From Terrabacter tumescens (GTDB taxonomy: Bacteria > Actinomycetota > Actinomycetes > Actinomycetales > Dermatophilaceae), in NCBI RefSeq assembly GCF_014646815.1, contig NZ_BMNZ01000002.1, positions 561,469 to 625,468 of the forward strand: DNA of 64,000 nucleotides. Reading direction: 5' to 3'. The position numbers and the translations under genes were made by a program. Positions 19,308-28,200 of this stretch are shown piece by piece. How positions within the stretch are numbered: the stretch's first letter is position 1; every line of letters starts with the position of its first letter. Below the pieces are notes generated by a model, which saw only the letters and a list, made by a program, of their open reading frames with translations, was not told where the DNA came from and ran no database searches.

Positions 19308-19319
19308 ATCGGAGGAACC

Positions 19320-20273
19320 ATGAGGACCAGCACCACCCGTCGAGGACTTGCAGGCCTCCTCGCCGCCGCAGCCGCCGCCGTTCTCGGCGTCGTCGCGGCG
19401 CCGAGCGCCCTGGCCGCCTCGAACGACGAGATCGCCTTCGACTACTTCGTCGGCAAGGGACTGACCGAGCGTCAGTCCGCCGGCATCGTCGGCAACCTCA
19501 TCCAGGAGTCGGGCAGCCCGATCAACCCGTACGCCAACCAGCCGAGTGGCCCCGGCATGGGCATCGCGCAGTGGAGCGAGGGCGGCCGCTGGGACACCGA
19601 CTCCCGCGACAACATGGTCTGGTACGCCGGGCTCTCGGGGCGCAGCCGCTACGCGTTGGCTGCCCAGCTCGACTTCACGTGGTACGAGCTGTCGACATTC
19701 TCCGGCTACGGCCTCGCGGACCTCAGGGCGTCGACGTCGGTCAGCACCGCGACGACCGTCTTCATGCAGAAGTTCGAGCGGTGCGGCACGTGCGCGACGA
19801 CCCAGCGCATCGCGTACGCCAACGACGTGCTCGCCAAGTACGGCACCGGCGGCACGGGCGGCAGCACGACGGAGACCAGCCTGCCGGTGCTGCGCAGCGG
19901 CAGCAGCGGCGCTGCGGTGCGCACCCTGCAGTACCTGCTGCGGGCCTCGGGCCGCAGCGTGACCGCCGCCGGGTCCTTCGGTCCCGCAACGGATTCCGCG
20001 GTGCGCAGCTACCAGTCGGCCCACGGCCTGACCGTTGACGGGGTCGTCGGCAACAACACGTGGTACTCGATCCTGCCGGTGCTGCGCGAGGGCAGCACCG
20101 GGGAGGCGGTCAAGGGCCTGCAGCGCGAGCTCGTCGACGCCGGCTACTCGCTGACCGTCGACGGGTCGTTCGGGCCCGCGACGACCAGCGCGGTGCGGTC
20201 CTACCAGTCGAAGGTGGGTCTTGTCGTCGACGGGGTGGTCGGCAACAACACGTGGGGCAGCCTCGTCGACTGA
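19320..20273 (+). CDS. Secreted phage-tail-lysozyme-type muramidase with two peptidoglycan-binding domains
   Basis: 317 residues; GGAGGA precedes the ATG and a signal peptide ends at ALA (about residue 32). Residues 34-175 match the phage tail lysozyme fold (IAFDYFVGKGLTERQSAGIVGNLIQESG with the probable catalytic Glu, GIAQWSEGGRW). Two peptidoglycan_binding_1 repeats ending VVGNNTW follow. It should cut the glycan strand, complementing the amidase and peptidase encoded just upstream. No other phage genes are nearby, so this is a host-type use of the fold. Confidence 0.88.
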   Translation: MRTSTTRRGLAGLLAAAAAAVLGVVAAPSALAASNDEIAFDYFVGKGLTERQSAGIVGNLIQESGSPINPYANQPSGPGMGIAQWSEGGRWDTDSRDNMVWYAGLSGRSRYALAAQLDFTWYELSTFSGYGLADLRASTSVSTATTVFMQKFERCGTCATTQRIAYANDVLAKYGTGGTGGSTTETSLPVLRSGSSGAAVRTLQYLLRASGRSVTAAGSFGPATDSAVRSYQSAHGLTVDGVVGNNTWYSILPVLREGSTGEAVKGLQRELVDAGYSLTVDGSFGPATTSAVRSYQSKVGLVVDGVVGNNTWGSLVD

Positions 20274-20288
20274 CGGGACGGAACGCCA

Positions 20289-20337
20289 TCGACGGGGTCG
20301 GCGCTGCTCACGCGACGAGCAGCACCGGCCCCGTCGA
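20289..20337. terminator. Long hairpin terminator overlapping the 3' end of the regulator gene
   Basis: 20289-20309 pairs with 20317-20337 over 21 positions with one G-U and one mismatch, loop of 7 bases. It terminates the hydrolase genes from the left and the convergent regulator from the right, and encodes the last codons and stop of the regulator. Confidence 0.65.
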
Positions 20338-20706
20338 CGCGTCGGCGGGTGCCGCGGCGCTCGACCCGATGCCCGACCCGATGCTCGAGCCGACGCGAGA
20401 GGTGAGGTCGAGCACTCGGCCGGCAGCCGCGGGTGTGTCGGAGGTGAGCTCGCGGTGGGCCGCGCCGACGAGGCCGGTGATGCTCGACCCGAGCGCGACG
20501 CAGACCGCCTCGAGCACCTCGGAGGAGGGCTCCTTGAGGCCGCGCTCGACCTCGGAGAGGTAGGCGACCGAGATGCCGGCGCAGGCAGCGACCTCGGCGA
20601 GCGTGCGCCCCTGCCGGGTGCGCAGGCCGCGGAGCAGCCGGCCGTAGACCTCGCGCAGCAGCGGGGTGGGGACGCCGGGGCGCGGACGCGGGGCGAGCTG
20701 GGTCAT
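20308..20706 (-). CDS. PopR/ClgR-like XRE-family regulator of Clp genes
   Basis: 132 residues from ATG 20706. The helix-turn-helix region [42 protein letters not shown] is split here only for naming: it closely follows ClgR, especially the [13 protein letters not shown] pattern. ClgR and PopR activate clp operons in actinobacteria and are themselves degraded by ClpP through nonpolar C-termini; this protein ends PVLLVA, a similar nonpolar tail. It lies about 3 kb from an accessory clpP pair and has a GTTCGC-N5-GCG site 80-95 bases upstream, implying autoregulation. Assignment as PopR rather than ClgR is inference. Confidence 0.8.
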   Translation of the reverse strand: MTQLAPRPRPGVPTPLLREVYGRLLRGLRTRQGRTLAEVAACAGISVAYLSEVERGLKEPSSEVLEAVCVALGSSITGLVGAAHRELTSDTPAAAGRVLDLTSRVGSSIGSGIGSSAAAPADASTGPVLLVA

Positions 20707-20781
20707 GGCCGTCTCCGATCTGGGTGCGTTCGTCCAGCGTCGCACGCGAGTGCGCGGATGGTGTCCCGAGAGGTCACCGAT

Positions 20782-20801
20782 GGCGTACGCCGTGGGCGAA
20801 C
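20782..20801. promoter_or_regulatory. Candidate PopR/ClgR operator upstream of the regulator gene
   Basis: The minus strand reads GTTCGC-CCACG-GCG then TACGCC, an exact match to the Streptomyces ClgR form GTTCGC-N5-GCG. It sits about 80 bases upstream of the regulator start and 150 bases upstream of the divergent ABC transporter gene. Confidence 0.6.
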
Positions 20802-20948
20802 TCGTGGGCCCGGGCGCCCCCTGATGGGTGGTTGAGAAGAAAAATGTTGACGGCGTGCACTTCGTCGCCGACGCTTGTCGGTGGTGGCGCCTACCGTCGG
20901 GCGCACCCGCACGTCACGACTCACGCACGATCCTCCGGGGGAGCCCAC

Positions 20949-21985
<1,037 letters not shown>

Positions 21986-21989
<4 letters not shown>

Positions 21990-22861
21990 GCCAGCCCACC
22001 ACCGACACCGACACCGACATCGACACCGCCACGCGCACCGCGGTCGCGGCCCCGGCCGTCGACCACCGGCCGCCGGGCCTCGCCCGCCAGGTGCAGATGA
22101 TGGTCTGGCGCAACCTCAAGCACACCCGCCGCCAGCCCGAGATGCTCACCGACGTCACCATCCAGCCGGTCATGTTCGTCGTGCTCTTCGCCTTCGTCTT
22201 CGGCGGCTCGATCCAGACCGACAGCAGCTCCTACCGCGAGTGGCTGCTGCCGGGGATCATGGCCCAGACCATGGCGTTCGCGTCGTTCATCGTGGCCAAC
22301 GGGCTCAACATGGACCTCGAGAAGGGCATCATCGACCGGTTCCGGTCGCTGCCGATCTCGCGCGGCTCGGTCCTCATCGGGCGCAGCGTCTACGGCATCA
22401 TCCACTCGAGCATCGGCATCTTCGTCATGTCGATCACCGGGCTCGTCATCGGCTGGCGCATCCGCAACGGCTTCGTCGACGGCGTGCTCGCCTTCTTGCT
22501 GCTGCTCCTCTTCGGCTTCGCGATGATCTGGGTCGGCATCCTCGTCGGCTCGGCCATGCGCTCACCCGAGGCCGTCAACGGGCTGATGTTCACGACGATC
22601 TTCCCCGTCACGTTCCTCGCCAACACCTTCGCCCCGACCGAGGCGATGGCCCCGGTGCTGCGCACCATCGCGGAGTGGAACCCCATCAGCTCGCTCGTGC
22701 AGGCGATGCGCGAGCTGTGGGGCAACGTTCCGCCGGCGCCGGCCGACGCGGCCCTGCCGTTGCAGCACCCCGTCGTGACGAGCATCGCCTGGTCGGTGCT
22801 CATCACCGCCGTGATCGCGCCGCTCGCGGTGCGCGCCTACGTCCGCCGCACGACCGACTGA
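21986..22861 (+). CDS. ABC exporter permease subunit, DrrB-type
   Basis: 291 residues. A hydrophilic N-terminus is followed by six hydrophobic segments with the ABC-2 family features NLKHTRRQPEMLTDVTIQPVMF (split across the first helix), EKGIIDRFRSLPISR and the FANTFAPTEAMAPVLRTIAEWNP-like stretch before the last helices. It forms the membrane channel for the coupled DrrA-type ATPase. Substrate unknown; no biosynthetic genes adjoin it. Confidence 0.92.
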
Positions 22862-22881
22862 CCAGCGGGGAGGCAGTCGGC

Positions 22882-23928
22882 TCAGACCGACGGCATGCAG
22901 CGGATGACCGTCAGCTCGCCCTCGACCCGGACGTCGCCGGCGCCGTGGGGCACGAGCAGCACGTCGCCCCGTGCCACCTCGGTGGTGCGGGGCGCGTCGC
23001 TGCCGGTCGTCAGGAGCCCCTGACCGTCGACCGCGACGACGACGGCGAACGCCGCAGCCCCGCTGACCGGCGACCCGGTCGTCGAGCTCAGCACCTCGGC
23101 CCGGAAGAACTCAGCCGCCTGCTCGGGCAGCGCGTGGCCCGAGCCCGAGACGTCGGTCCACCGGCGCCGCAGGGCCGCCAGGCCGTCGGCGGTCAGGGGG
23201 CCGCGGTCGACGCTCTCGAGGGCGCGGGGGACCGTGAGCCCGAGGAAGGCGTGCGCCTCCTCCAGGCCGAAGCGGCGGTGCTCGAGCATGACCGACAGGT
23301 CGGTCGGCTCCTGCAGCTCGAGCACGAAGACTCCCTCCCCGATGGCATGGGGCTGACCGCCGGGCACGAGCAGGGCGTCACCGGGTGACACCTCGATGCG
23401 GTTGAGCGCCTCGAGGAGCCGGTCGTCCTGGGCCTCGACGAGCTCGGCCAGCTCGTCCGCCGGGAGCTCGTCGCGGAAGCCCAGCCAGACGCAGGCGCCG
23501 GGCTCGGCGTCGAGGACGATCCACGCCTCGGTCTTGCCGTGGTCGCAGTCCAGGTGGGCGGCCGCGAAGGCGCGGTCGGGGTGCGAGTGGACCGGCAGGC
23601 GCTCACCCGCGTCGAGCAGCTTGGTCAGCAGGCCGGGCTCGACGCCGTGCGCGGCGACGTGGTCCGGGCCGAGCCAGTGGTCGGGGTCGGCGGCGAGGGC
23701 GTCCGGCAGCGTCGTGCCGTCGTCGAGGACCGTGACACCGCCGCCGCCCTCGGCGAAGAGCCGGGTGGTCGAGGCCAGCCAGTCCTCCGGGCGGTGGTCG
23801 TCGAAGTCCGCCGGGACGTCGAGCCCGCGGAAGTCGAGGATCCGCGTGCCGCCGCGGTAGAAGCGGTGCGGCGTGTTGAGCGGCAGGCGGCTCGGGCGGG
23901 TCAGGTCGGACACGGTCGTCTCGGACAC
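22882..23928 (-). CDS. manA: Mannose-6-phosphate isomerase, class I
   Basis: 348 residues. Zinc ligands and active-site motifs are clear: LPVHSHPD (His114, His116), HGKTEAW (Glu134), and GGQPHAIGEGVFVLELQEPTDLS-type region split over residues about 190-210, followed by LEHRRFGLEEA. The enzyme interconverts mannose 6-phosphate and fructose 6-phosphate. It sits downstream of a LacI regulator on the same strand and opposite a GH92 mannosidase, forming a mannose-use module. Confidence 0.9.
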   Translation of the reverse strand: MSETTVSDLTRPSRLPLNTPHRFYRGGTRILDFRGLDVPADFDDHRPEDWLASTTRLFAEGGGGVTVLDDGTTLPDALAADPDHWLGPDHVAAHGVEPGLLTKLLDAGERLPVHSHPDRAFAAAHLDCDHGKTEAWIVLDAEPGACVWLGFRDELPADELAELVEAQDDRLLEALNRIEVSPGDALLVPGGQPHAIGEGVFVLELQEPTDLSVMLEHRRFGLEEAHAFLGLTVPRALESVDRGPLTADGLAALRRRWTDVSGSGHALPEQAAEFFRAEVLSSTTGSPVSGAAAFAVVVAVDGQGLLTTGSDAPRTTEVARGDVLLVPHGAGDVRVEGELTVIRCMPSV

Positions 23929-23964
23929 GGGGTGGTGCTCCTTGGGTGGGGGAGGGCTCGGGGA

Positions 23965-24996
23965 CTATCGGTTCAGGGCCGCACGTCGCAGGCCTGAAGC
24001 GCGCACGATGAGCCGGGTCGGCATGACGACGGTCTGCGCCGGCGACTCGTCACCCAGCAGGCGGGCGAAGAGCTGCTGGGCGGCCTTCTGCCCCATGGCC
24101 GCCGGGTCCTGGTGCACGACGGTCACCGGCGGGTCGATGAGTGCCGCGAGCTCGAAGTCGTCGAAGCCGACGAGCGAGAGCGGCAACCGCTGCTCGCGCA
24201 GGGCGAGCAGCACGGCGAGGGTGATCCGGTTGTTGCCGGTGATGACGGCGGTGATGGGCTCCGGCCCCCTGGACCAGGGGACGAGGGTCTCCTGCACCGA
24301 GCCGGAGCTGTGCGGGCCCATCGAGACGCGGGGGCTGCCAGGGAGGCCGAGCCCCTCGTGCGTCGCGACGAACGCGTCGCGCCGCTGGCGTGCCGTCCAG
24401 AAGGCGGGGTCGTCACCGTAGAAGGCGATGTTGCGGTGGCCGTGGGCCACGAGGTGCTCGACGGCGCTGCGGATGCCGCCGTGGTTGTCGCTGAGGATGG
24501 TGTCCCGCGGTGTGCCGCGCACCGGCCGGTCCATGTAGACGATCGGGGTGTGGCTCGCCTCGAGGACGGCGTCGGACGACGCGCTCTCGTCGGCGGGCAC
24601 CACGACGATGCCGTCGACCCGCCGGTTGACGAGGGCCTCGATGACGGCGCGCTCGCGGGAGGGTGAGCCTTCCGCGGAGGCGGTGATGAGCTGGTGCTGC
24701 CGGATGCGCGCCTCGCGCTCGACGGCCGCCCCGACCTGCGAGTAGAAGGGGTTGGCGAGGTCCTCGACGACGAGCGCGATGGTGAAGGTGCGGCCCTGAC
24801 GCATGAGGCGGGCGCCGTCGTGGCGCCGGAAGCCGAGTCGCTCGATGACGGCGCGGACGCGCTCGGCCGTGTCGGGTCGCACGCCCGGCTCGTGGTTGAC
24901 CACGCGCGAGACGGTCTTGACGGAGACGTGGGCCTCGGCGGCCACGTCGGCCATGGTCGGGCGGACCACTGTCCGGTGGTCAGACAACGCTGTCAT
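23965..24996 (-). CDS. LacI-family transcriptional regulator
   Basis: 343 residues from ATG 24996. The DNA-binding head MADVAAEAHVSVKTVSRVVN is textbook LacI, followed by the hinge helix GARLMRQGRT and a periplasmic-binding-protein-like sensor (IALVVEDLANPFYS, GIVVVPADES, SLVGFDDFELAALIDPPVT). It probably responds to a mannose-derived sugar, because manA follows it 36 bases downstream and a GH92 mannosidase diverges from it. A 9-bp inverted repeat covers its start codon, consistent with autoregulation. Confidence 0.92.
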   Translation of the reverse strand: MTALSDHRTVVRPTMADVAAEAHVSVKTVSRVVNHEPGVRPDTAERVRAVIERLGFRRHDGARLMRQGRTFTIALVVEDLANPFYSQVGAAVEREARIRQHQLITASAEGSPSRERAVIEALVNRRVDGIVVVPADESASSDAVLEASHTPIVYMDRPVRGTPRDTILSDNHGGIRSAVEHLVAHGHRNIAFYGDDPAFWTARQRRDAFVATHEGLGLPGSPRVSMGPHSSGSVQETLVPWSRGPEPITAVITGNNRITLAVLLALREQRLPLSLVGFDDFELAALIDPPVTVVHQDPAAMGQKAAQQLFARLLGDESPAQTVVMPTRLIVRASGLRRAALNR

Positions 24997-25012
24997 GCCG
25001 GCAGTCTGACCA
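24977..25012. promoter_or_regulatory. Inverted repeat spanning the LacI start codon
   Basis: TGGTCAGAC at 24977-24985 and GTCTGACCA at 25004-25012 are perfect 9-bp arms separated by 18 bases, with the LacI ATG between them. A further short dyad TGTCC-TGACC-GGACA lies at 25083-25097 in the same spacer towards the GH92 gene, together with a TTGACG -35-like element near 25114. Confidence 0.5.
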
Positions 25013-25222
25013 CTGCGCGCTCCGGTTGGCAACGCGAGAGGGGTCCACCCCCGGTCCGGACGCCCCGTTCTGTCCGATCCGATGTCCTGACCGGACAGGA
25101 TCGGTTCGGGGTGTTGACGCCCTTTGTCCCGTGCGGCAAGTCTCGCCGGGTCGGAGGCGGCTCGGGGTCGTCGGCGCCGACCTCACATTCAGCACGGCTC
25201 AACGACGAGCACGGAGGAACTC

Positions 25223-28200
25223 ATGCCCAAGAGATCCGGGATCCACAGAGGCGTCATCGCCCTGGCAGTCCTGGCCACGTCGACCGCAGGTGCGGTCGCC
25301 GGTCCCGCCCAGGCGGACGCCCTCGGCAGCTCTGCCACGGCGCCGCTCTCGGCACCTGCCGCCGCTGACGGGGCGGGTGACTTCTCGACCTCGTTCGAGG
25401 CCGGTCAGCCGCAGCCGGAGCTGTCCACCGTCGAGGTGGGCGGCAGCGGCCCGCGCCAGCAGAACGTCTCCGGCACCGCGAGCGCCGACGGCAGCCTCCT
25501 GGGCTCGGTCGTCGGTGTCACCGCGAGCGCGGAGAACACCCCGGGCGAGGTGGCGGCCAACCTCGCCGACGCCAACCCCGACAGCAAGTGGCTCGCCTTC
25601 GCCTCGAGCGCGTGGGTGCGCTACCAGCTCGGCACCCCGGCCAAGGCGGTGCGCTACTCGCTGACCTCGGCCAACGACGCACCCGAGCGCGACCCCAAGG
25701 ACTTCACCCTCCAGGGCTCGACCGACGGCACGACGTGGACCGACCTCGACCGCCAGACCGGCATCGACTTCTCGGGCCGCTTCGCCAAGCGCACGTTCGA
25801 CGTCACGACGCCGGGGACGTATGCGTACTACCGGCTCAACGTGACCGCGGTCCATTCCGGTGGCATCGTTCAGCTCGCCGACTGGGACCTCTCCGACGGC
25901 AGCACCGGCTCGGGCCCCGCCACGCCCATGCGGACGGTCGTCGGCTCCGGCCCGATCTCCGGCTTCAACATCAAGCCGCTCGTCGGCTGGACCGGCGTCA
26001 AGGCGCTGCGCTACTCCGGCGGCCACACGGCCGACGGCCGCGGCTACGCCTGGAACCGGCTCTTCGACGTCGACCTGCCGGTCACCGCGCAGACCCGGCT
26101 CAGCTACAAGATCTTCCCCGACATGATCGCCGGGGACCTGAAGTACCCGTCGACGTATGCGGCCCTCGACGTCCGCTTCACCGACGGGACCTACCTGTCC
26201 GACCTCGGCGCCGACGACCAGCACGGTGTCGCCGCGAGCCCGAGCGGCCAGGGCAAGGGCAAGATCCTCTACGCCAACCAGTGGAACGCCGTCTCGCTCG
26301 ACGTCGGCAAGGTCGCCGCCGGCAAGACGATCGACCGCGTCCTCGTCGGCTACGACAACACCGGCGGCGCGACGAAGGACACCCGCTTCGGCGGCTGGAT
26401 CGACGACGTCTCCGTGCAGGCGAACCCCGCGGTCATCGACGGCGCCGACCTCACCAACTACGTCGACGTGCGGCGCGGCACCAACGCGTCGGGCGGCTTC
26501 TCGCGCGGCAACAACCTGCCGATCAGCGCAGTGCCCAACGGCTTCACCTTCTTCACGCCGGTGACCAACGCCAACTCGCAGTCGTGGGAGTACTACTACC
26601 AGTCGGCCAACAACGCGGCGAACCTCCCTGTGCTGCAAGGACTTGCCGTCTCGCACGAGCCGAGCCCGTGGATGGGTGACCGCAACCAGATGTCGGTCAT
26701 GCCGTCCGTCGCGACCGGCACGCCGACGGGCAGCGCGTCCGGGCGTGGGCTCGCCTTCGACCACGCGACCGAGGTGGCCCACCCCGACTACTACAAGGTG
26801 GCCCTCGCCGGCGGCCTCACCGCCGAGACGGCCCCGGCCGACCACGGCGGCGTCTACCGGTTCACCTTCCCGGCCTCGGCCGCCAAGGGGCACCTCGTCG
26901 TCGACACCATCGACGACAACGGCACCTTCACCGTCGACGCGGCCACCGGCACGATGACCGGCTGGGTCGACAACGGCAGCGGCCTGTCCGCCGGCCGGAG
27001 CCGGATGTTCGTCTACGGCACGTTCGACCGTGCGGCCACGGCCGTCGGCACCGCTCCGAACGGTCACACGGGCACCCGCTACGCGACCTTCGACACGAGC
27101 ACCGACAAGCAGGTCACGCTCAAGCTCTCGACGTCGTTCATCTCGCTCGACCAGGCGAAGAAGAACCACGCGCTCGAGCTCGCGAGCCGCGACTTCGACG
27201 CGGTGCGCGCCGCGGCCAAGCAGGCCTGGAACGCCCGCCTGGGCGTCGTCAGCGTCAAGGGCGCCAACGACTCCGAGCGGACGACGCTCTACTCCAACCT
27301 CTACCGCCTCAACCTCTACCCGAACAGCCAGTTCGAGAACACCGGCACGGCTGCGGCTCCGCGCTACCAGTACGCGAGCCCCGTTGCGGCCAAGAGCGGT
27401 TCGGCCACCGCGACGACGACGAACGCCGCCGTCAAGGACGGCAAGATCTACGTCAACAACGGCTTCTGGGACACCTACCGAACCGTGTGGCCGGCCTACA
27501 GCCTGCTCTACCCGGAGGTGGCGGCCGAGATCGCGGACGGCTTCGTGCAGCAGTACCGCGACGGCGGCTGGGTCGCTCGGTGGAGCTCGCCCGGCTACGC
27601 CGACCTCATGACGGGCACGAGCTCGGACGTGGCGTTCGCCGACGCGTACGCGAAGGGCGTCAAGCTGCCCGACCCGCTCGCGGCATACGACGCGGCCGTG
27701 AAGAACGCCACGGTGCTCCCGACGTCGAGCGCGGTCGGTCGCAAGGGCCTCGACACCTCCACCTTCCTCGGTTACACGAGCACCAACACCGGTGAGAGCG
27801 TGTCGTGGGGACTCGAGGGGCTCGTCAACGACTTCGGCATCGGGACCATGGCGGCCAAGCTCGCCAAGGACCCGGCCACGCCGGAGGCGCGCCGCGCCCA
27901 GCTCACGGAGGAGTCGAAGTACTTCCTCGAGCGGGCGACGCACTACGGCAACCTCTTCAACCCGAAGGTCGGCTTCTTCCAGGGCCGCGCGCCTGACGGC
28001 ACGTTCCCGACGAGCTTCGACCCCGAGGACTGGGGCGGCGACTACACCGAGACGAACGCCTGGAACTTCGCCTTCCACGCCCCGTTCGACGGCAACGGCC
28101 TCGCCAACCTGTACGGCGGCCGCGACGCGCTCGCGAAGAAGCTCGACACGTTCTTCGCGACGCCCGAGACGGCGACGAAGCCCGGCGGCTACGGCGGCGT

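Noticed and set aside
19320-20273. A prophage remnant, because of the phage-tail lysozyme
   Set aside because: No integrase, capsid, portal or tail genes are near; the enzyme has a Sec signal peptide and matches the neighbouring hydrolases in domain style.
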